In this document: piece after piece, positions 1-10,819 of the stretch
How the letters are laid out: every line of letters begins with the position of its first letter
Position numbering within the stretch: position 1 is the stretch's first letter
Source of the DNA: Zantedeschia hybrid cultivar
Taxonomy: Eukaryota; Streptophyta; Magnoliopsida; Alismatales; Araceae
Assembly: GCA_030544215.1 (NCBI GenBank)
Contig: JARZZO010000016.1
Span: 39,206,001-39,270,000, forward strand
Direction of reading: 5' to 3'
Length of the DNA stretch: 64,000 bases
Position numbers and translations under genes: made by a program
The notes under the pieces: model-generated
Database searches by the model: none
The model's input: the letters and a program-made list of their open reading frames with translations, nothing else
What the model was told of the DNA's origin: nothing

Positions 1-118
1 CTTTTCATTCCTGTTTTCTTTTTTTTTTCCAGATAAAAACAAAACGATTGCATGTGGAAAATTTTGGCAAATAAGAATGCATATCTGAATCAATGATGGA
101 TGTATAAAAGTGATATAG
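1..118. other. Plastid trnG-trnR spacer remnant
   Basis: AT-rich sequence directly 3' of the trnG-UCC 3' exon (the tRNA is on the minus strand). In plastid genomes this position is the spacer toward trnR-UCU. No gene is visible in it. Assignment rests only on adjacency. Confidence 0.45.
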
Positions 119-911
119 AGCGGGTAGCGGGAATCGAACCCGCATCGTTAGCTTGGAAGGCTTGGGGTTATAGTCAACGTGGGTTGATCATTTTTAACGT
201 CTCTAATTCAAAACCGAACATGAAATTTTTCTTTCATTCGGCTCCTTTATGGAAGATCGATGTGTTCCCATATCTAAGACATACAAGAAGAAAAAGCATC
301 AAAATTATGCTGTATGAAAAGGGAGTCATCATAAATCTGAAAAATGTGATCCATAACATCCATGTCAGCTTTTCTTACTCGCTTTATAGATGATCCTTCT
401 AGAAGAGGAAAATTCTACCAAATCTGTCTAGTTACTTCGTTCCTTATTTCGACTCGCGGAATCCTGAGGAAAAAAAAGAATTTGGTTTCTATCGAGCTGA
501 AACAATATGTCGATGGCTCTAGTAAACCAAAGCCACCATTTTCTAGCTATTTGGCTTCAATCCCCTTTTTAATACAAAAATTGAAGATTTAGCTACGATT
601 AGAAAAAAAACTTTTGACTTCATCCATGGTTCCCTTTACTCATACTCATTCAATTGGAAGAGTTGAATCAACTCAAAAAAAAATTATGCTTCGCGATTCC
701 ATATGATCCAATGTTTTTTAGTCAATTAAAAAAAGACTGTCCTTTGGATACAAATCACGAGAATTTATATTTTTCTTCAAATGTAACATTAAGAGGTTAA
801 GGATCCTTTTTAAGAAATAAAGTTTCTTATTTGAATATTAACTGAAAGAACTTTTAACTATTTAAGTTGTTAATAGGACGAATCACACTTTTACCACTAA
901 ACTATACCCGC
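119..911 (-). tRNA. trnG-UCC: Plastid-derived tRNA-Gly(UCC) with group II intron
   Basis: The 5' exon (889-911, minus) reads GCGGGTATAGTTTAGTGG and onward. The 3' exon (119 to about 168) holds anticodon loop CTTCCAA (anticodon UCC), the T-arm GGTTCGATTCC and TACCCGC, which pairs with the 5' GCGGGTA. Between them lies a group II intron of about 0.7 kb that starts GTGTGATTCG and has a domain V-like hairpin near 205-245 (GAGCCGAATGAAAG...TTTCATGTTCGG) followed by a domain VI-like stretch. Gene order, exon split and intron size match plastid trnG-UCC. The anticodon stem reads CAAGC against GCTAA, so two base pairs are not Watson-Crick. That suggests decay, although the splice boundary is uncertain by a base or two. 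Upstream sequence is cut at about 930 by a copia element. It is most likely a nuclear or mitochondrial copy that does not function. Confidence 0.88.
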
Positions 912-934
912 TATAATTTCATTATTATATAAGG

Positions 935-1880
935 ATGCATTTCACAGCCTTTCAGTGTTCATCACCTGGATCTGCCTGATGTCTGCTCGTAACACTTAGA
1001 GCATATGCTACATCAGGTCAACATAGCATGGCATACATGATGGACCCTATGGCAGAAGCATAGGGGACTTTATCCATCACAACCTTCTCTTCAGGTGTCT
1101 TGGGATACTGACCTTTAGAGAGTGAAATTCTATGTCTCATCGGTATGAGACCTCTCTTGGAATTTTCCATGCCAAACCTTTTGACAATGGTTTCTATATA
1201 CATGGATTAGTTTAAAGTTAGCATCTTCTTTGATCTATCTCTATAGATCCGTATTCCCAATACGTAAGATGCTTCTCCCAAATCTTTCATGGAGAAGTTC
1301 TTTGACAGCCATATCTTTACTGATGACATCATTCCTACATCATTCCCAATGAGTAGGAGGACGTCAACGTAAAGAACCAGAAATGTGATTGCGCTCTCAC
1401 TGTTTTTCTTGTATACACAGGGCTCATCTCATTCTTAATGAAGCCATAAGATTTGATTGCCTCATCAAATCTTATGTTTCAGCTTCGGGATGCTTGCTTC
1501 AATCCATAAATGGACCTCTGCAACTTGTATACCATGTCTGGAAATTCTTTGGATGTGAATCCTTCTGGTTGTATCATATACACCTCCTCCTCAAGGTTTC
1601 CATTGAGGAATGCAGTCTTCACATCCATCTGTCAGATCTTATAATCATGGTAGGCAGCAATGGCAAGAAGAATTCTGATGGACTTAATCATGGCAACGGG
1701 TAAAAAGGTTTCGTCATAGTCAACACCTTGTCTTTGACGATAGCCTTTGGCCACTAATCTTGCTTTATAAGTCTCAATACGTCCATCTGCACCGATCTTT
1801 CTTTTAAAGATCCATTTGCAGCCGATAGGTACTATACCATCGGGTAAATCTACCAAGTTCCAAACTTGGTTGATGTACAT
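935..1880 (-). pseudogene. Copia reverse transcriptase / start of RNase H (decayed)
   Basis: The start of RT is seen at 1632-1880: VWNLVDLP, then GCKWIFKRK, then YKARLVAKGYRQ, the typical Ty1/copia RT N-terminus. Around 1360-1371 the catalytic box reads YVDV where the family has YVDD, so one of the two catalytic aspartates is lost. Sequence at 1018-1203 and on to about 935 gives the RT C-terminus and connection (PYASAIGSIMYAM; after an in-frame TGA, PDVAYALSV and DPGDEH). Stops and frame changes separate these blocks. RT copies element RNA into DNA in cytoplasmic particles, and this copy cannot. Confidence 0.88.
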
Positions 1881-1889
1881 GGACTGTAT

Positions 1890-2408
1890 TTAAGAATTCA
1901 TGGCTTCCCGCCATTTTCCGGCCTCTGGACTTTCAATGGCCTCCTGGTAAGTCTTAGGATCATCATCCTCATTAGAGAGTATCTTTGAACCATCCAAATT
2001 AATATGTCCCACATATCTTTCTGGTGGTTTAGGTACTCTTTCAGACCTACGAGGTTCCTGTGTATCATTTTGAACAGGTTCAGAAACTGACGGTTCATCT
2101 GATGAACTATTGCCAGTTTGTGGGTCTGGAATTTCTTCCAGTGTTACTTTACTCCCACTATCCTTCTGGAGAATATAATCTTCTTCCAGAAAGATAGCTC
2201 TCCTGGCCACAAACACCTTTTGTTCACCAGGAAGATAAAAGTAATATCCATAAGTTTCATTTGGATATCCCACAAATCTGCATTTGTCAGTTCTGGATTC
2301 CAACTTATCTGCGTCATGTCTTTTTAACATGAGCAGGACATCCCCATACTTTAACATGTTTAAGTTCTGGTTTCCTTCCATTCTATATCTCATATTGAGT
2401 GGTCTCAA
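1890..2408 (-). pseudogene. Copia integrase C-terminal / linker region
   Basis: About 170 codons that continue the integrase after a frameshift near 2400. Recognisable copia features are KCRFVGYP, the GYYFY segment (integrase C-terminal/GKGxxYK-type region of copia) and an acidic, serine- and proline-rich linker ending PKTYQEAIESPEAGKW just before RT. It is in the same frame as the RT block at 1632-1880, separated from it by one stop codon near 1888. Confidence 0.8.
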
Positions 2409-3501
2409 CAGATTTGCTGGGTACCTTGTTTAGGATATACATAGATGAGCTAAGTGCATATCCCCATAAGGACACTGGTAATTTGGACATACTCATGGAT
2501 CGCACCATTTCCACTAATGTGCGATTTCTCCTTTCTGATACACCATTCATCTGAGGTGTATAAGGAGGTGTAAGCTGAGAAAGGATACCATTATCCTTTA
2601 AGTATTTAATGAACTCAGTACTCAAGTATTCACCACCCCGATCAGATCGGATGGTTTTTATAATCTTTCCTGTTTGTTTTTCTACTTCATTCTTAAATTC
2701 TCTGAATTTCTCAAAGGTTTCAGATTTATACTTCAATAAGTATACATATCCAAACCTTGAGTAATCATCAGTGAATGTAATGAAGTATGAGAAACCACCA
2801 ATGGCTTGGGTTGACATAGGACCACATACATCTGAATGTATGAGTTCTAATATGCCTTTGGCTCGTTCTTCAGTTCCACTAAATGGAGACTTAGCCATTT
2901 TACCCATTAAACATGACTCACAGGTTGCATATGATTTATAATCAAATGGATCCAAATATCCATCTTTATGCAACCTTTGGAGTCTGTTTTCACCAATGTG
3001 TCCAAGCCTACAATGCCACAAGTAGGCTTTGTTCATTTCATACTTACTTCTTTTAATTAAAAAACCGGTATGTAAATTATCATGAGACACATTCAATAGA
3101 TACAATCCATTGGACAAAATAGCAGAAGCTATTAATTTATTTCCAAAATAAATTGAACAACTATTGTTCCCAAAATTTAAATTGTATCCAATTCTATCTA
3201 AACATGAAATAGAAATGGTGTTCCTTATTATGCTAGGTACATAATAACATTCATCTAATAAAAATGTGTCTCCGGATGGTAGCTTGAGCTTCACTGTCCC
3301 CACAGCGATCGCCGCAACTCTTGCGCCGTTACCTAGCCTCAGCTCCACCTCGCCGGTCCTCAGCTTACGCCTTCTTGTCAGTGCCTGCACAGAATTGCAG
3401 ATATGAGATACACATCCAGTATCTAATACCCATGATGTACAATCTCTTATTGATAAGTTTACATATATCATATAGATACCTGAAGCGTCCTGCTGCTTCA
3501 C
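2383..3501 (-). pseudogene. Copia protease and integrase
   Basis: An open stretch of 372 codons. Near residues 22-35 is the retropepsin-like site WVLDTGCVSHIC (catalytic Asp in DTG). A GAG-pre-integrase zinc domain follows, with HCRLGHIG and CESCLMGKM (H-H-C-C pattern). The integrase core carries the three acidic residues in IHSDVCGPM, FTDDYSRFGY and NGVSERRNRT. The frame is lost near 2383-2408, where the integrase continues in another frame. Upstream it is joined to gag through a frameshift around 3550. Confidence 0.9.
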
Positions 3502-3697
3502 AGTTCCTTGAGCCTTGTCCTTGAGGTATTCTTTGCAATTCCTCTTCTAATGCCCTCTGGTGACAGTAGAAACAATCACCTTTCTCAGCACTTTTACCTT
3601 TGTCTTTCTTGGTAACCTTTGCCTTTCTCTGAACCTTGTTCTTATTCTTTCGAAAAGCTTGGACTGCAAGTTTTTTTCTGTTGGTCTTACCAACCAT
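3365..3697 (-). pseudogene. Copia gag C-terminus with broken zinc knuckle
   Basis: A basic, lysine-rich stretch (KKLAVQAFRKNKNK, KKDKGKS) leads to CFYCHQR, the first half of a CCHC zinc knuckle. The rest of the knuckle (KRNCKEYLKD) is in the next frame, so a 1-nt indel near 3550 splits it. The knuckle would bind element RNA during packaging. Reading continues into the protease in the new frame. Confidence 0.8.
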
Positions 3698-4313
3698 TAG
3701 GACTTGGGGTAAAATCCTTCACAAGGTTCCCCTCAGCAGTTTTTAACATGTTCAGCAGTTCAGCTAAGGTAGCCTGGATCTTGTTCATGTTAAAATTAAC
3801 GATGAACTGAGCATATGACGGTGGAAATGAAGACAACACGAGGTCTATGTGCATCTCCTTGGGAAGTGTAATCCCAAGAGCATCCAGCCTCTCTACCCAC
3901 TCAATCATCTTCAGCACGTGATTCTGTACTGAAGTTCCCTCTGCCATCTGAGCCTTGAACATATTCTTCGATATCTCATATCGTTCGATTCTGCTCTGCT
4001 CACCAAAGAGCTCCTTCAAATGGAGCATGATGGATCTAGCATCCCTCTCTTCATGTTACCTCTGCAACTCATTGCTCATAGAGGCTAACATGTAGCATTG
4101 GGCCATGGTGGAATCCTCCTTCCATTTTTCATATGCTATCATTTCCTCCTCTGGAGCATCTAATGCTGGTTCAGCAGGAGGTTCATTATCCAAGACGTAG
4201 GCAATCTGCTCAGACCTGAGGACTATCTTCAAGTTTCTGAGCCAGTCTGAGTAATTGGTGCCTCTCAAACGGTTGGCATCAAGTATGCCTCGCAACGGGT
4301 TATGGTGCGACAT
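3687..4313 (-). pseudogene. Copia gag (UBN2-type)
   Basis: The start codon at 4313 opens MSHHNPLRGILDANRL, with NYSDWLRNLKIVL shortly after, typical of plant copia gag. A single in-frame TAA near 4053-4055 sits in QR(stop)HEERDARSIMLHLKEL, consistent with a CAA-to-TAA change. The rest (ISKNMFKAQMAEGTSV, LPKEMHIDLVLSSFPPSY) is the conserved UBN2 gag region. The product would form the virus-like particle shell. Confidence 0.9.
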
Positions 4314-6620
4314 TCTTGCCTACAGGAGATAATCAATTGATAATTAGCAGATATTCAAATTAACTAAAACAAGATATGGTCTTTTATTATCTAGTTTTAC
4401 TCCCACTAATTTTCGACGGACTGTATAACCTTCAGATATACAGAATGGGAGACGCCGACTGTCTCCTAGTGGGGATCAGAATCTCCAAGCATCACAGTAT
4501 GACCTCGGGTAAACACGTAGTATTATACCGCTATCTCAGAGCAATCAGCTCATGATAATTGCAACTCCTTGCAATATCCGATCATATTTCGGCACCCAAG
4601 TTTAATGGTCCCGGGTAAACACAGTAGACCATTATCTCCGATCTAAGCTTTACCGTCAATACGTGACAGAGTAAAGTAGAAATATAGTTCCCGGGTAAAC
4701 ACGTGGATGACTATATCGTTCCTCTACTCTTATCCAAAGGCATCTAATGCCATGATCAACAGTTCTCTCATCAGTTAATGGCAAACCTCGGGTAAACACA
4801 TAGTATCTGCCACCACCGAATTAAGTTCTATTAATCATCTTGATGGAGAGCCACGCGGTACATTCTCAATGACTCGTGCTACGGCTTAGAGTTTGTTACA
4901 AAGGTTTTACTTATTTAATTTGGTCTCATCCTAGGTGATAGTATTAAATATATCGAATATATTTATAAATACTAATAACCTAGCAGATATTAAGCACACG
5001 CATCACATACATGTCATTAGTGTGGTCATGGACGGCACTGCGGTTTGACTTGAGCCAGACAGTCAAACGCACACACATACACAATATAACAACTTATATC
5101 ATGAGTCAGCAAACCCATGGATTCAATGAACTCCTTCATTTTCATCTGGTCGGCAGTTTGTGGATCATCCTCGCTCCGCGCGCAGCCGCCTCGATCAGAT
5201 TACATTGCAATTCTCAATTACATAATAATTCAAAAGAGGAAGCCTTATGGCGATTACATCGAGGAGGAAGGTAGAAGTACAATGGAATATGAGAGGGAGA
5301 GGTTCGCAGACCTCTATTTATTAATAAACAATAAACCACACAATCACATTCCATATCCACAATTAATGGCCGTCCATGACCACCATGTGTTTTAGTTAAA
5401 CAAACCACACATGAATTGCACATCAAATGGCTAAATAAAATTTTCGAAAATAATAATAATTTCAGGTTTCATAAAACCAGGGACCAATCAAAAATTGGAT
5501 TTAGAATTTTCGAAAAATTAATTTATGCATGCTTAACTTAAATCGAAATTAAACAAGCAATTTATAACACATCAAATATGCACAAATCCTAAAATCAATG
5601 GTTTAGAAATATTCCATGCTTAATTTGAACCATTCAAATATTTGTGGGGATATTTAACAATTAAATATGACAATTAATCTAACAACTTAGATGAATTATT
5701 TGAATTAACAACATTTCTTAATTATTTATGAAAATTCATAATCTTATTATTATGACCCAAAAATTAATAATTTAAGATTTATTATTAAAATCACATTTTA
5801 ATAATAAAACGAAATTAAATTAATTTCAACAGGCCCCCAAAATAGTTTAAAATAATTAAATGGGGAAAGGTCCATAGGGCTCAGCCCTGTTGAGCCCCTG
5901 GCTCGGGCCAAGGCCGAGGGCCCAGCCAGGGCTTGGACCCAGGTCCGAGCCTGGGTTCGAGCCCTGCTACGCCCTGGCTCGGGCCGCCTGGCACGAGCCA
6001 GGGCCCAGCCGGGCCGGGCCCGGTCGGCGGCTAGGGAAACCCTAGCCGCCCGACCAAACCGCCCGAGGGTTCCCTGCACAACAGGGAATCCGACAGCGCC
6101 GCCCCCCTTTTAGGGGTCTTCTCCGACGCCGATCCCGGCGGCGGCCGGGGACCGCGCCTTGCCGCCGGCGAAGCCCTCACCTCCGGCGAGGTCCGGCGAC
6201 CGGCGGCGGCCCAGGAGGTGCTCCAGAAAGGGGTTTTTACGCCTTCCCTTTTTCTCCAAAAATTCAGTTTTGGAGGTTTCTCAAACCCGTGGAGAGGAAG
6301 AAGAAGGTCCATGGCCGATCTTCCACGAGTTCCCATGCCACCAACGACGACCAGGGTCAGTGGGCATGATTTACAGTGATTAAAACCCCTTAAGATCCAT
6401 CTTTATGGGTCCGACCTTATCAAAAATACCCCGTTCTTCGTCCAACGAAGAACACGACGAAAAACCCCCAAAAATAATATTTTTCTTAGGATTTAATTCG
6501 CGATCTTATGGCAGTAATCATCTAATGAATTTAAATCTTTCAAGAAAATAAATTTAAGCATGGAATAAATTCAAAAACCATAATTTTAGAGACCGAAACG
6601 GCAAAAACATAGTGGAACCT
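4314..6620 (-). other. Copia 5' leader, with four CGGGTAAACAC repeats
   Basis: About 2.3 kb between primer site and gag with no convincing gene. Near gag (about 4506-4800) four copies of CGGGTAAACAC recur at intervals of roughly 75-110 bases. About 5870-6360 is very GC-rich, and AT-rich DNA flanks it. Open frames here lack recognisable domains. It may be a structured RNA leader, since the spacing looks like a diverged tandem duplication. Confidence 0.6.
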
Positions 6621-6633
6621 GGCTCTTATACCA
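6621..6633 (-). promoter_or_regulatory. Copia primer-binding site (initiator tRNA-Met)
   Basis: The minus strand reads TGGTATAAGAGCC, one base from the left LTR edge. It matches the usual copia PBS TGGTATCAGAGC, complementary to the 3' end of initiator tRNA-Met, apart from one base. Confidence 0.85.
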
Positions 6634-6634
6634 C

Positions 6635-8183
6635 TGTTGGGATCGCTGTGTCGGGATCCGACCGAAAAACGCAGCGGAATAATATGTTCAGGATCGGATC
6701 CATCCCGTTTCGATCGTTAAAATAAAACCAGTGTAAATTGAATTTACCTTGCGCGGATTCGAATCCGCGTCCGTTTTCCGGTTCTGTCGGAGCGATGCCG
6801 CAAGTCGCGCAGATGCCTGACCTCTAGTGGTATCCACGCGGTTCTCCTCGCGATGGATCGTCCTCACTTCCTCGCTCGCTGCGGTGTTCGTAGATCCCGT
6901 CTGGCTGCGCGTAATCCGCCGCGACATGCAGATTCTGAATCTCCCGTCGAACGGAAGGTGGAGCAGTTGGGAACCGCACGCCCAGAAGAGAGAGAAAGGG
7001 GGAAAGAACGAATGACGGCTAGGTGAGGGTTGCTGGCCCTGGACGTAGAATCCGTTCTTTTATAAGAAGTCTGTTTGCTGTTTTTCATAAAAACCCAGAC
7101 TTATCCGAAATCCTGTCGGATTATCCATCGACTTGAAAACCATTTGCGTGTGACCCTCTAGGCCCAAATACCAGTCCAGTTAATAGCCCATTAAGTCCAG
7201 TAACCCTTTACTGACCCACTGAATTAATTAATATCCTTATATTCAATTAATCAGCCGAATTTAATGTCCCACAATAAATTCGGACGGACTGCCGACCATG
7301 TTGGATGCCAAGCAACATCGCGTGATCCTGGATGGCACTGGGGTTATCGCAACCCTCTATTGGAACCTTTTTGTCATTGGTTAGCGTGCGGATATAATCC
7401 TTCATCTGTACAATGTTCCCGAATCGACCTAGGGCGTGGTTTACTGTTAAACCCTATTTGGTCGATTCAAATCAGATGCCGCTAATCTGAATCCGATAAC
7501 TCCTCATCGATTACAGAGTCCGCCCTGGCCAGGGACTTTAAGCGCATCATTCTCGGAACATTCTCTCTCAAACTACCGAGAGCAGATGATCCCGTATTGA
7601 ACACACAATTACCTTCGAAGGCATTTCCCTGAACCCGATCGCTTGCCTTATTGACAACCCATGGTTAGGGATTCGTTCGTCAAGGTCAAAGCTCAGAAAC
7701 CTACCAACAAGATATCTTTGGAGTCTCAGGTCCAAGGATCATCCACGCAACCGTGACAAAGGAATCGAGCTGGCTAACAGTGAGGTGATTACCATCCAGC
7801 GATTCATAGTCGGATCAGTTCAGTGAACTCATTCACCAATGAGCACCTATAGGTTCAGCATAGTGTCTCCACACAAGTGACTTATGGGATCAGTCACCCT
7901 CATCATATGAGCTGAAGTAACCTATACTAGTCTATCCGGATGTTCGATGTCCTATGTCAAACATCCTATGACTATGAACAATTAAGAACATGTATTTGTA
8001 AGTCTTCGGTCCCGTAATTATGATCTCATCATAATCCGAAGACTATTGCACATGTTCATGGACTTCATCGTAATACGATAAACACAGATTGAATTAATTA
8101 CACACAATGAATTATTGCCATTTATTAATAATCTGAATAGGTACATAGTATTGAATTGGCTTTGAGACCATCTAATACTAACA
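6635..8183 (-). repeat. Copia LTR (5' LTR of the element)
   Basis: Bounded by TG...CA: on the minus strand it begins TGTTAGTATTAGATGG and ends GATCCCAACA. Length is about 1.55 kb, long for copia. A TATAAAAG box lies at 7057-7064 (minus). No protein domain is seen. The matching 3' LTR is absent because the element is truncated beside trnG. Confidence 0.85.
7057..7064 (-). promoter_or_regulatory. TATA box in copia LTR
   Basis: TATAAAAG on the minus strand, about 420 bases before the LTR end and the primer site. Position fits the U3/R promoter of the LTR. Inferred from sequence only. Confidence 0.5.
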
Positions 8184-9433
8184 CCTTTGGCCGATGGCCT
8201 TTCCGACCCACCCACTCTTAGCCCTGAGCAGCTCGCTGACGCGCACCTCTTCGAGGACGAGGCTCCGTACAACATTGAGGAGCTTCTATCGGACGAGGAC
8301 AGGCTCATTGAGATGGGAGCCTGGCCAGACCCGTCGTTCTCTCCTCCCCGGGTCTTCCCCTACCTTCCTCTCGAAGAAGGCCCAGGGGAAGCCGAGGTGA
8401 GAGCTACCGTGACCGAGGCTTCGGCCGAAGCCCGTCCAGCCGAAGAGGGCGCCGAAGTTGCGGCCGGGGGTTAGTCGGCTTTGAGTCGAAAGTTGTAGTT
8501 TGAACTGTTGCTAACTCTTGTTTCTACTTTTAGAGAGTCTTTGGGGCCTAATCAGCCGGATCTCCAAACAGTCCGGTCAGTCTCGACCGTCTCAGCCGCG
8601 ACCTGTGGAAGGAAGGACGGCCGGAGGAGTTCCGGCCCCCAGCGCACAGACAACGAGGCAGCCGCGGCTTCCGCTGAAGGCCGTGCTGCCGCAGCTTCCG
8701 CCGAACGCCGTGCTGCCGCAGCTGCTCTTGAGAGGGAGCGACAGAAGGGAAAGACTGTCGCCGGTGGGAGCGGTCGGCCTGAGAAGTGGAGCCGGCCGGA
8801 TGATGCCGGTGAGAGGGAGTCTGCCCCGGCCACCAAGAGACCGGTATCGAGACGGGACGCGCCGCTCTCATCGCCTCTCCTACCTCAGAGGGGTGATTCT
8901 CCATCGGCCACCGGGGCCGGCGCGGAGACGCTCTCCTACCCCTTCGGGGCGGTCGGGACTCACATGTCCCGGGAGTACGGGCACGAGCTCTAGCGCCCGG
9001 ACATGGGGGTCTTCGCAAACGAGAGTCTGGACGACTCCCGGACGTGTCTGCGCCTGACTCGGGGCCTGACACTCCCCATGGCTGGAGATGAGATCAAGGA
9101 GTTTTCCTCGGAATGCTTATCCTTGCAGTGCGTCCGACACGCCGTCTAGGTACGAGCCCCTTCATCTTTGTCCTTACTCATTGTTTCTCTTAGTTGCTTC
9201 GGCTTATACTTATGTTTCTTTCTTTCCGCTACAGGCCGCGGTCATGTGCGGGGCCCTTGCTCGCCGCCCGGTCGTCATCCAGCAGAAGCTTCAGTATATC
9301 GACCAAGCTTCGGATCAGCTTGCATTGGGTAAAGTGGCCTCGGTGCGGTGGGATCTCGAAGCCAGCATCGATATCCTCATTGGGGCGAACGCTCAGCGGC
9401 AGTCTGAGGGGGATGAGCAGAAAGAGGTGATCC
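8184..9433 (+). pseudogene. Fragment of Tat antisense gene (Transposase_28-like), copy D
   Basis: Starts inside exon 1 (LADGLSDPPTLSPEQL, GAWPDPSFSPPRVFPYLP) exactly where the copia LTR ends. Intron 1 is 8470-8533 (GT...TAG, with TTGCTAACTC inside). Exon 2 follows (SLWGLISRISKQSGQS-like start, RTHMSREYGHE-like end), then intron 2 at 9150-9234 (TAG/GTACG...CTACAG) and the start of the coiled-coil exon 3 (IQQKLQYIDQASDQLALGK). The sequence changes to plastid rpl2 intron at 9433/9434. Frameshifts and stops in exon 2 make it a pseudogene. It parallels the antisense genes of Tat-A, Tat-B and Tat-C and keeps the same intron positions. The corresponding gag-pol is not in the window. Confidence 0.8.
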
Positions 9434-10122
9434 ATATGTGGAAGTATCGACGTAATTTCATAGAGTCATTCGGTCTTCATGCTACATGAAGAACATAAGC
9501 GAGGTGATGAAACGGGGAAACCCAGGATGTAGAAGATCATAACATGAGTGATTCGGCAGATTTTGATTCCTACATATCCCACTCATATGGTACTTCATCA
9601 TATGATGAATATAAGATCCATCTGTCTAGATATCATCATATACATAACAAAAGCCGTATGCTTTGGAAGAAGCTTGTACAGGGATTTTTTTTGAGAAAAA
9701 AGAAGAATTGACTTCAACCGATATGCCCTTAGGCACGGCCATTCATTACATAGAAAGAACACTTGGAAAGGGTGGACAATTTAGCTAGAGCAGCAGGTTT
9801 GAAGAAAATAATTGCAAAAGAGGCTTAATCAGCCACATTAATCTGGGTTGATATCCAAAAACTGCTTACCAACAGTCGGACAAGTAGGTAATGTTGGGGT
9901 GAACTAAAAAAGTTTGGGTAGAGCCAGATCTTAGTGTTGGCTAGGTAAGCGTCCTGTAGTAAGAGGAGTAGTTTCACTACCTGTAAACCATCCCCATGGG
10001 GGCGATGAAGGGAGAGCACCAATTGGTAGAAAAAGACCCCTTTGGGTTATCCTGCACTTGGAAGAAGAAGTAGGAAAAAGAAAAGATATAGAGATAGTTT
10101 TCTTCTTCGTCGCCGTAAATAG
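9434..10122 (+). pseudogene. rpl2: Plastid rpl2: 3' part of intron and exon 2
   Basis: From 9434 to 9719 the sequence is the 3' end of the plastid rpl2 group II intron, with domain V near 9650-9680 (AGCCGTATGCTTTGG...AGCTTGTACAG). Exon 2 starts GATATGCCCTTAGGC at 9720 and ends with the RRK-type tail and TAG at 10120-10122. Recognisable parts of ribosomal protein L2 (50S, peptidyl-transferase region) include the SKNC, NVG, KSLGRA and NHPHG-like segments. Several deletions and frameshifts (near 9800-9850, 9980-10040) destroy the frame. Exon 1 and the 5' intron are missing, replaced by the Tat fragment. Confidence 0.88.
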
Positions 10123-10184
10123 GCATATTGAAAATAACACTTTTGGAATTTGAAATGGGCGAACCATAATGTTAAAAAAGGAGT

Positions 10185-10531
10185 AATCTGCGTTCAAAAA
10201 ATCAAAATATTTTTGTAGCATTGGCGAAAATTCAAAAAGTCAATATAGCTAAAAAAGCAGAAGTAATAGTAACTTGGTCTAGGGCATCTAGCATACACCC
10301 GCGATGATTGGCCATACTATCATTGTTCATAACGGAAAGGAACATATACCCATTTATATAACATTTTGTATGGTAGGTCGCAAATTGGGAGATTTTGTAC
10401 CTACTCGAACCTTTGAGAAACATACACTAAAAGAAAACGACAATAGATCTCGTTGCCAATCTATTGAGAAACGTGCACAAAAACAAAAACAAAATGACAA
10501 GAGATCTTGTCGCCAATCTAATAAATACTAG
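10185..10531 (+). pseudogene. rps19: Plastid ribosomal protein S19
   Basis: Follows rpl2 as in plastid genomes. The N-terminal part (about 10188-10303) reads into IVTWSRASSIHP. After an indel near 10300 the frame continues from 10304 as MIGHTIIVHNGKEHIPIYIT, then MVGRKLGDFVPTRTF, to a stop at 10529-10531. The tail has a duplicated basic segment (DNRSRCQS / DKRSCRQS), longer than typical S19 (about 92 aa). S19 binds 16S rRNA in the 30S head. The frameshift and the lost start codon make this a pseudogene. Confidence 0.88.
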
Positions 10532-10540
10532 AATTAATAA

Positions 10541-10819
10541 ATGAAAATAAATATAAAGAAAAAGTGTTCACCATTCATTGGTGGAAAAGGGAGTCACTTT
10601 ATGATAAATATGGTAATGAAGGACTCGAGTAAATTGCGTACAGAAGTCAAAGCTTTAGCTCAAAAAAATATATATATGTCTGTTTTCAAAGCACAAAGAG
10701 TAATTGATCAAATTCGCAGTCGTTCCTATGAGGAAACACTTATGATATTGGAACTCATGCCTTATTGAGCATCCTTTCCCATTTGAAAATTAGTTTATTC
10801 TGCAGCAGCAAATGCTAAC
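10541..10819 (+). pseudogene. rpl22: Plastid ribosomal protein L22, 5' part
   Basis: Contains the L22 core: ALAQKNIYMSVFKAQRVIDQ, then RSRSYEETLMILELMPY. Directly after MPY is TGA (10766-10768) where plastid L22 usually has Arg (CGA), a C-to-T change. After the stop the sequence still encodes L22 residues (KLVYSAAANAN) up to 10819, where Tat-A interrupts it. The remaining C-terminus resumes at 22104. L22 lines the ribosomal exit tunnel in the 50S subunit. Confidence 0.92.
10815..10819 (+). repeat. Target-site duplication of Tat-A (left)
   Basis: CTAAC immediately before TGATGGGG. The same CTAAC follows the other end of the element at 22104-22108. Both copies lie in the rpl22 frame. Confidence 0.93.

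Larger units (their letters stand above)
930..8183 (-). mobile_element. Degenerate Ty1/copia LTR retrotransposon, 3' truncated
   Basis: On the minus strand the order is LTR (8183-6635), primer site, long leader, gag, zinc knuckle, protease, integrase, RT and the first part of RNase H. That order (integrase before RT) defines Ty1/copia. The element ends inside the RNase H region at about 930, where homology stops next to trnG, so the 3' LTR is missing. The coding region is broken by at least two in-frame stops and several frameshifts, and the RT active site is mutated. On the other side the LTR abuts codons of a Tat antisense gene, so the copia element inserted into a Tat element. Confidence 0.9.

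Noticed and set aside
6031..6336. Possible GC-rich gene in the copia leader
   Set aside because: No domain, biased composition, and frames are open on both strands. It lies between primer site and gag.
8508..9072. Overlapping Arg/Pro-rich frames on both strands
   Set aside because: They are shadows of exon 2 of the Tat antisense gene in GC-rich DNA.
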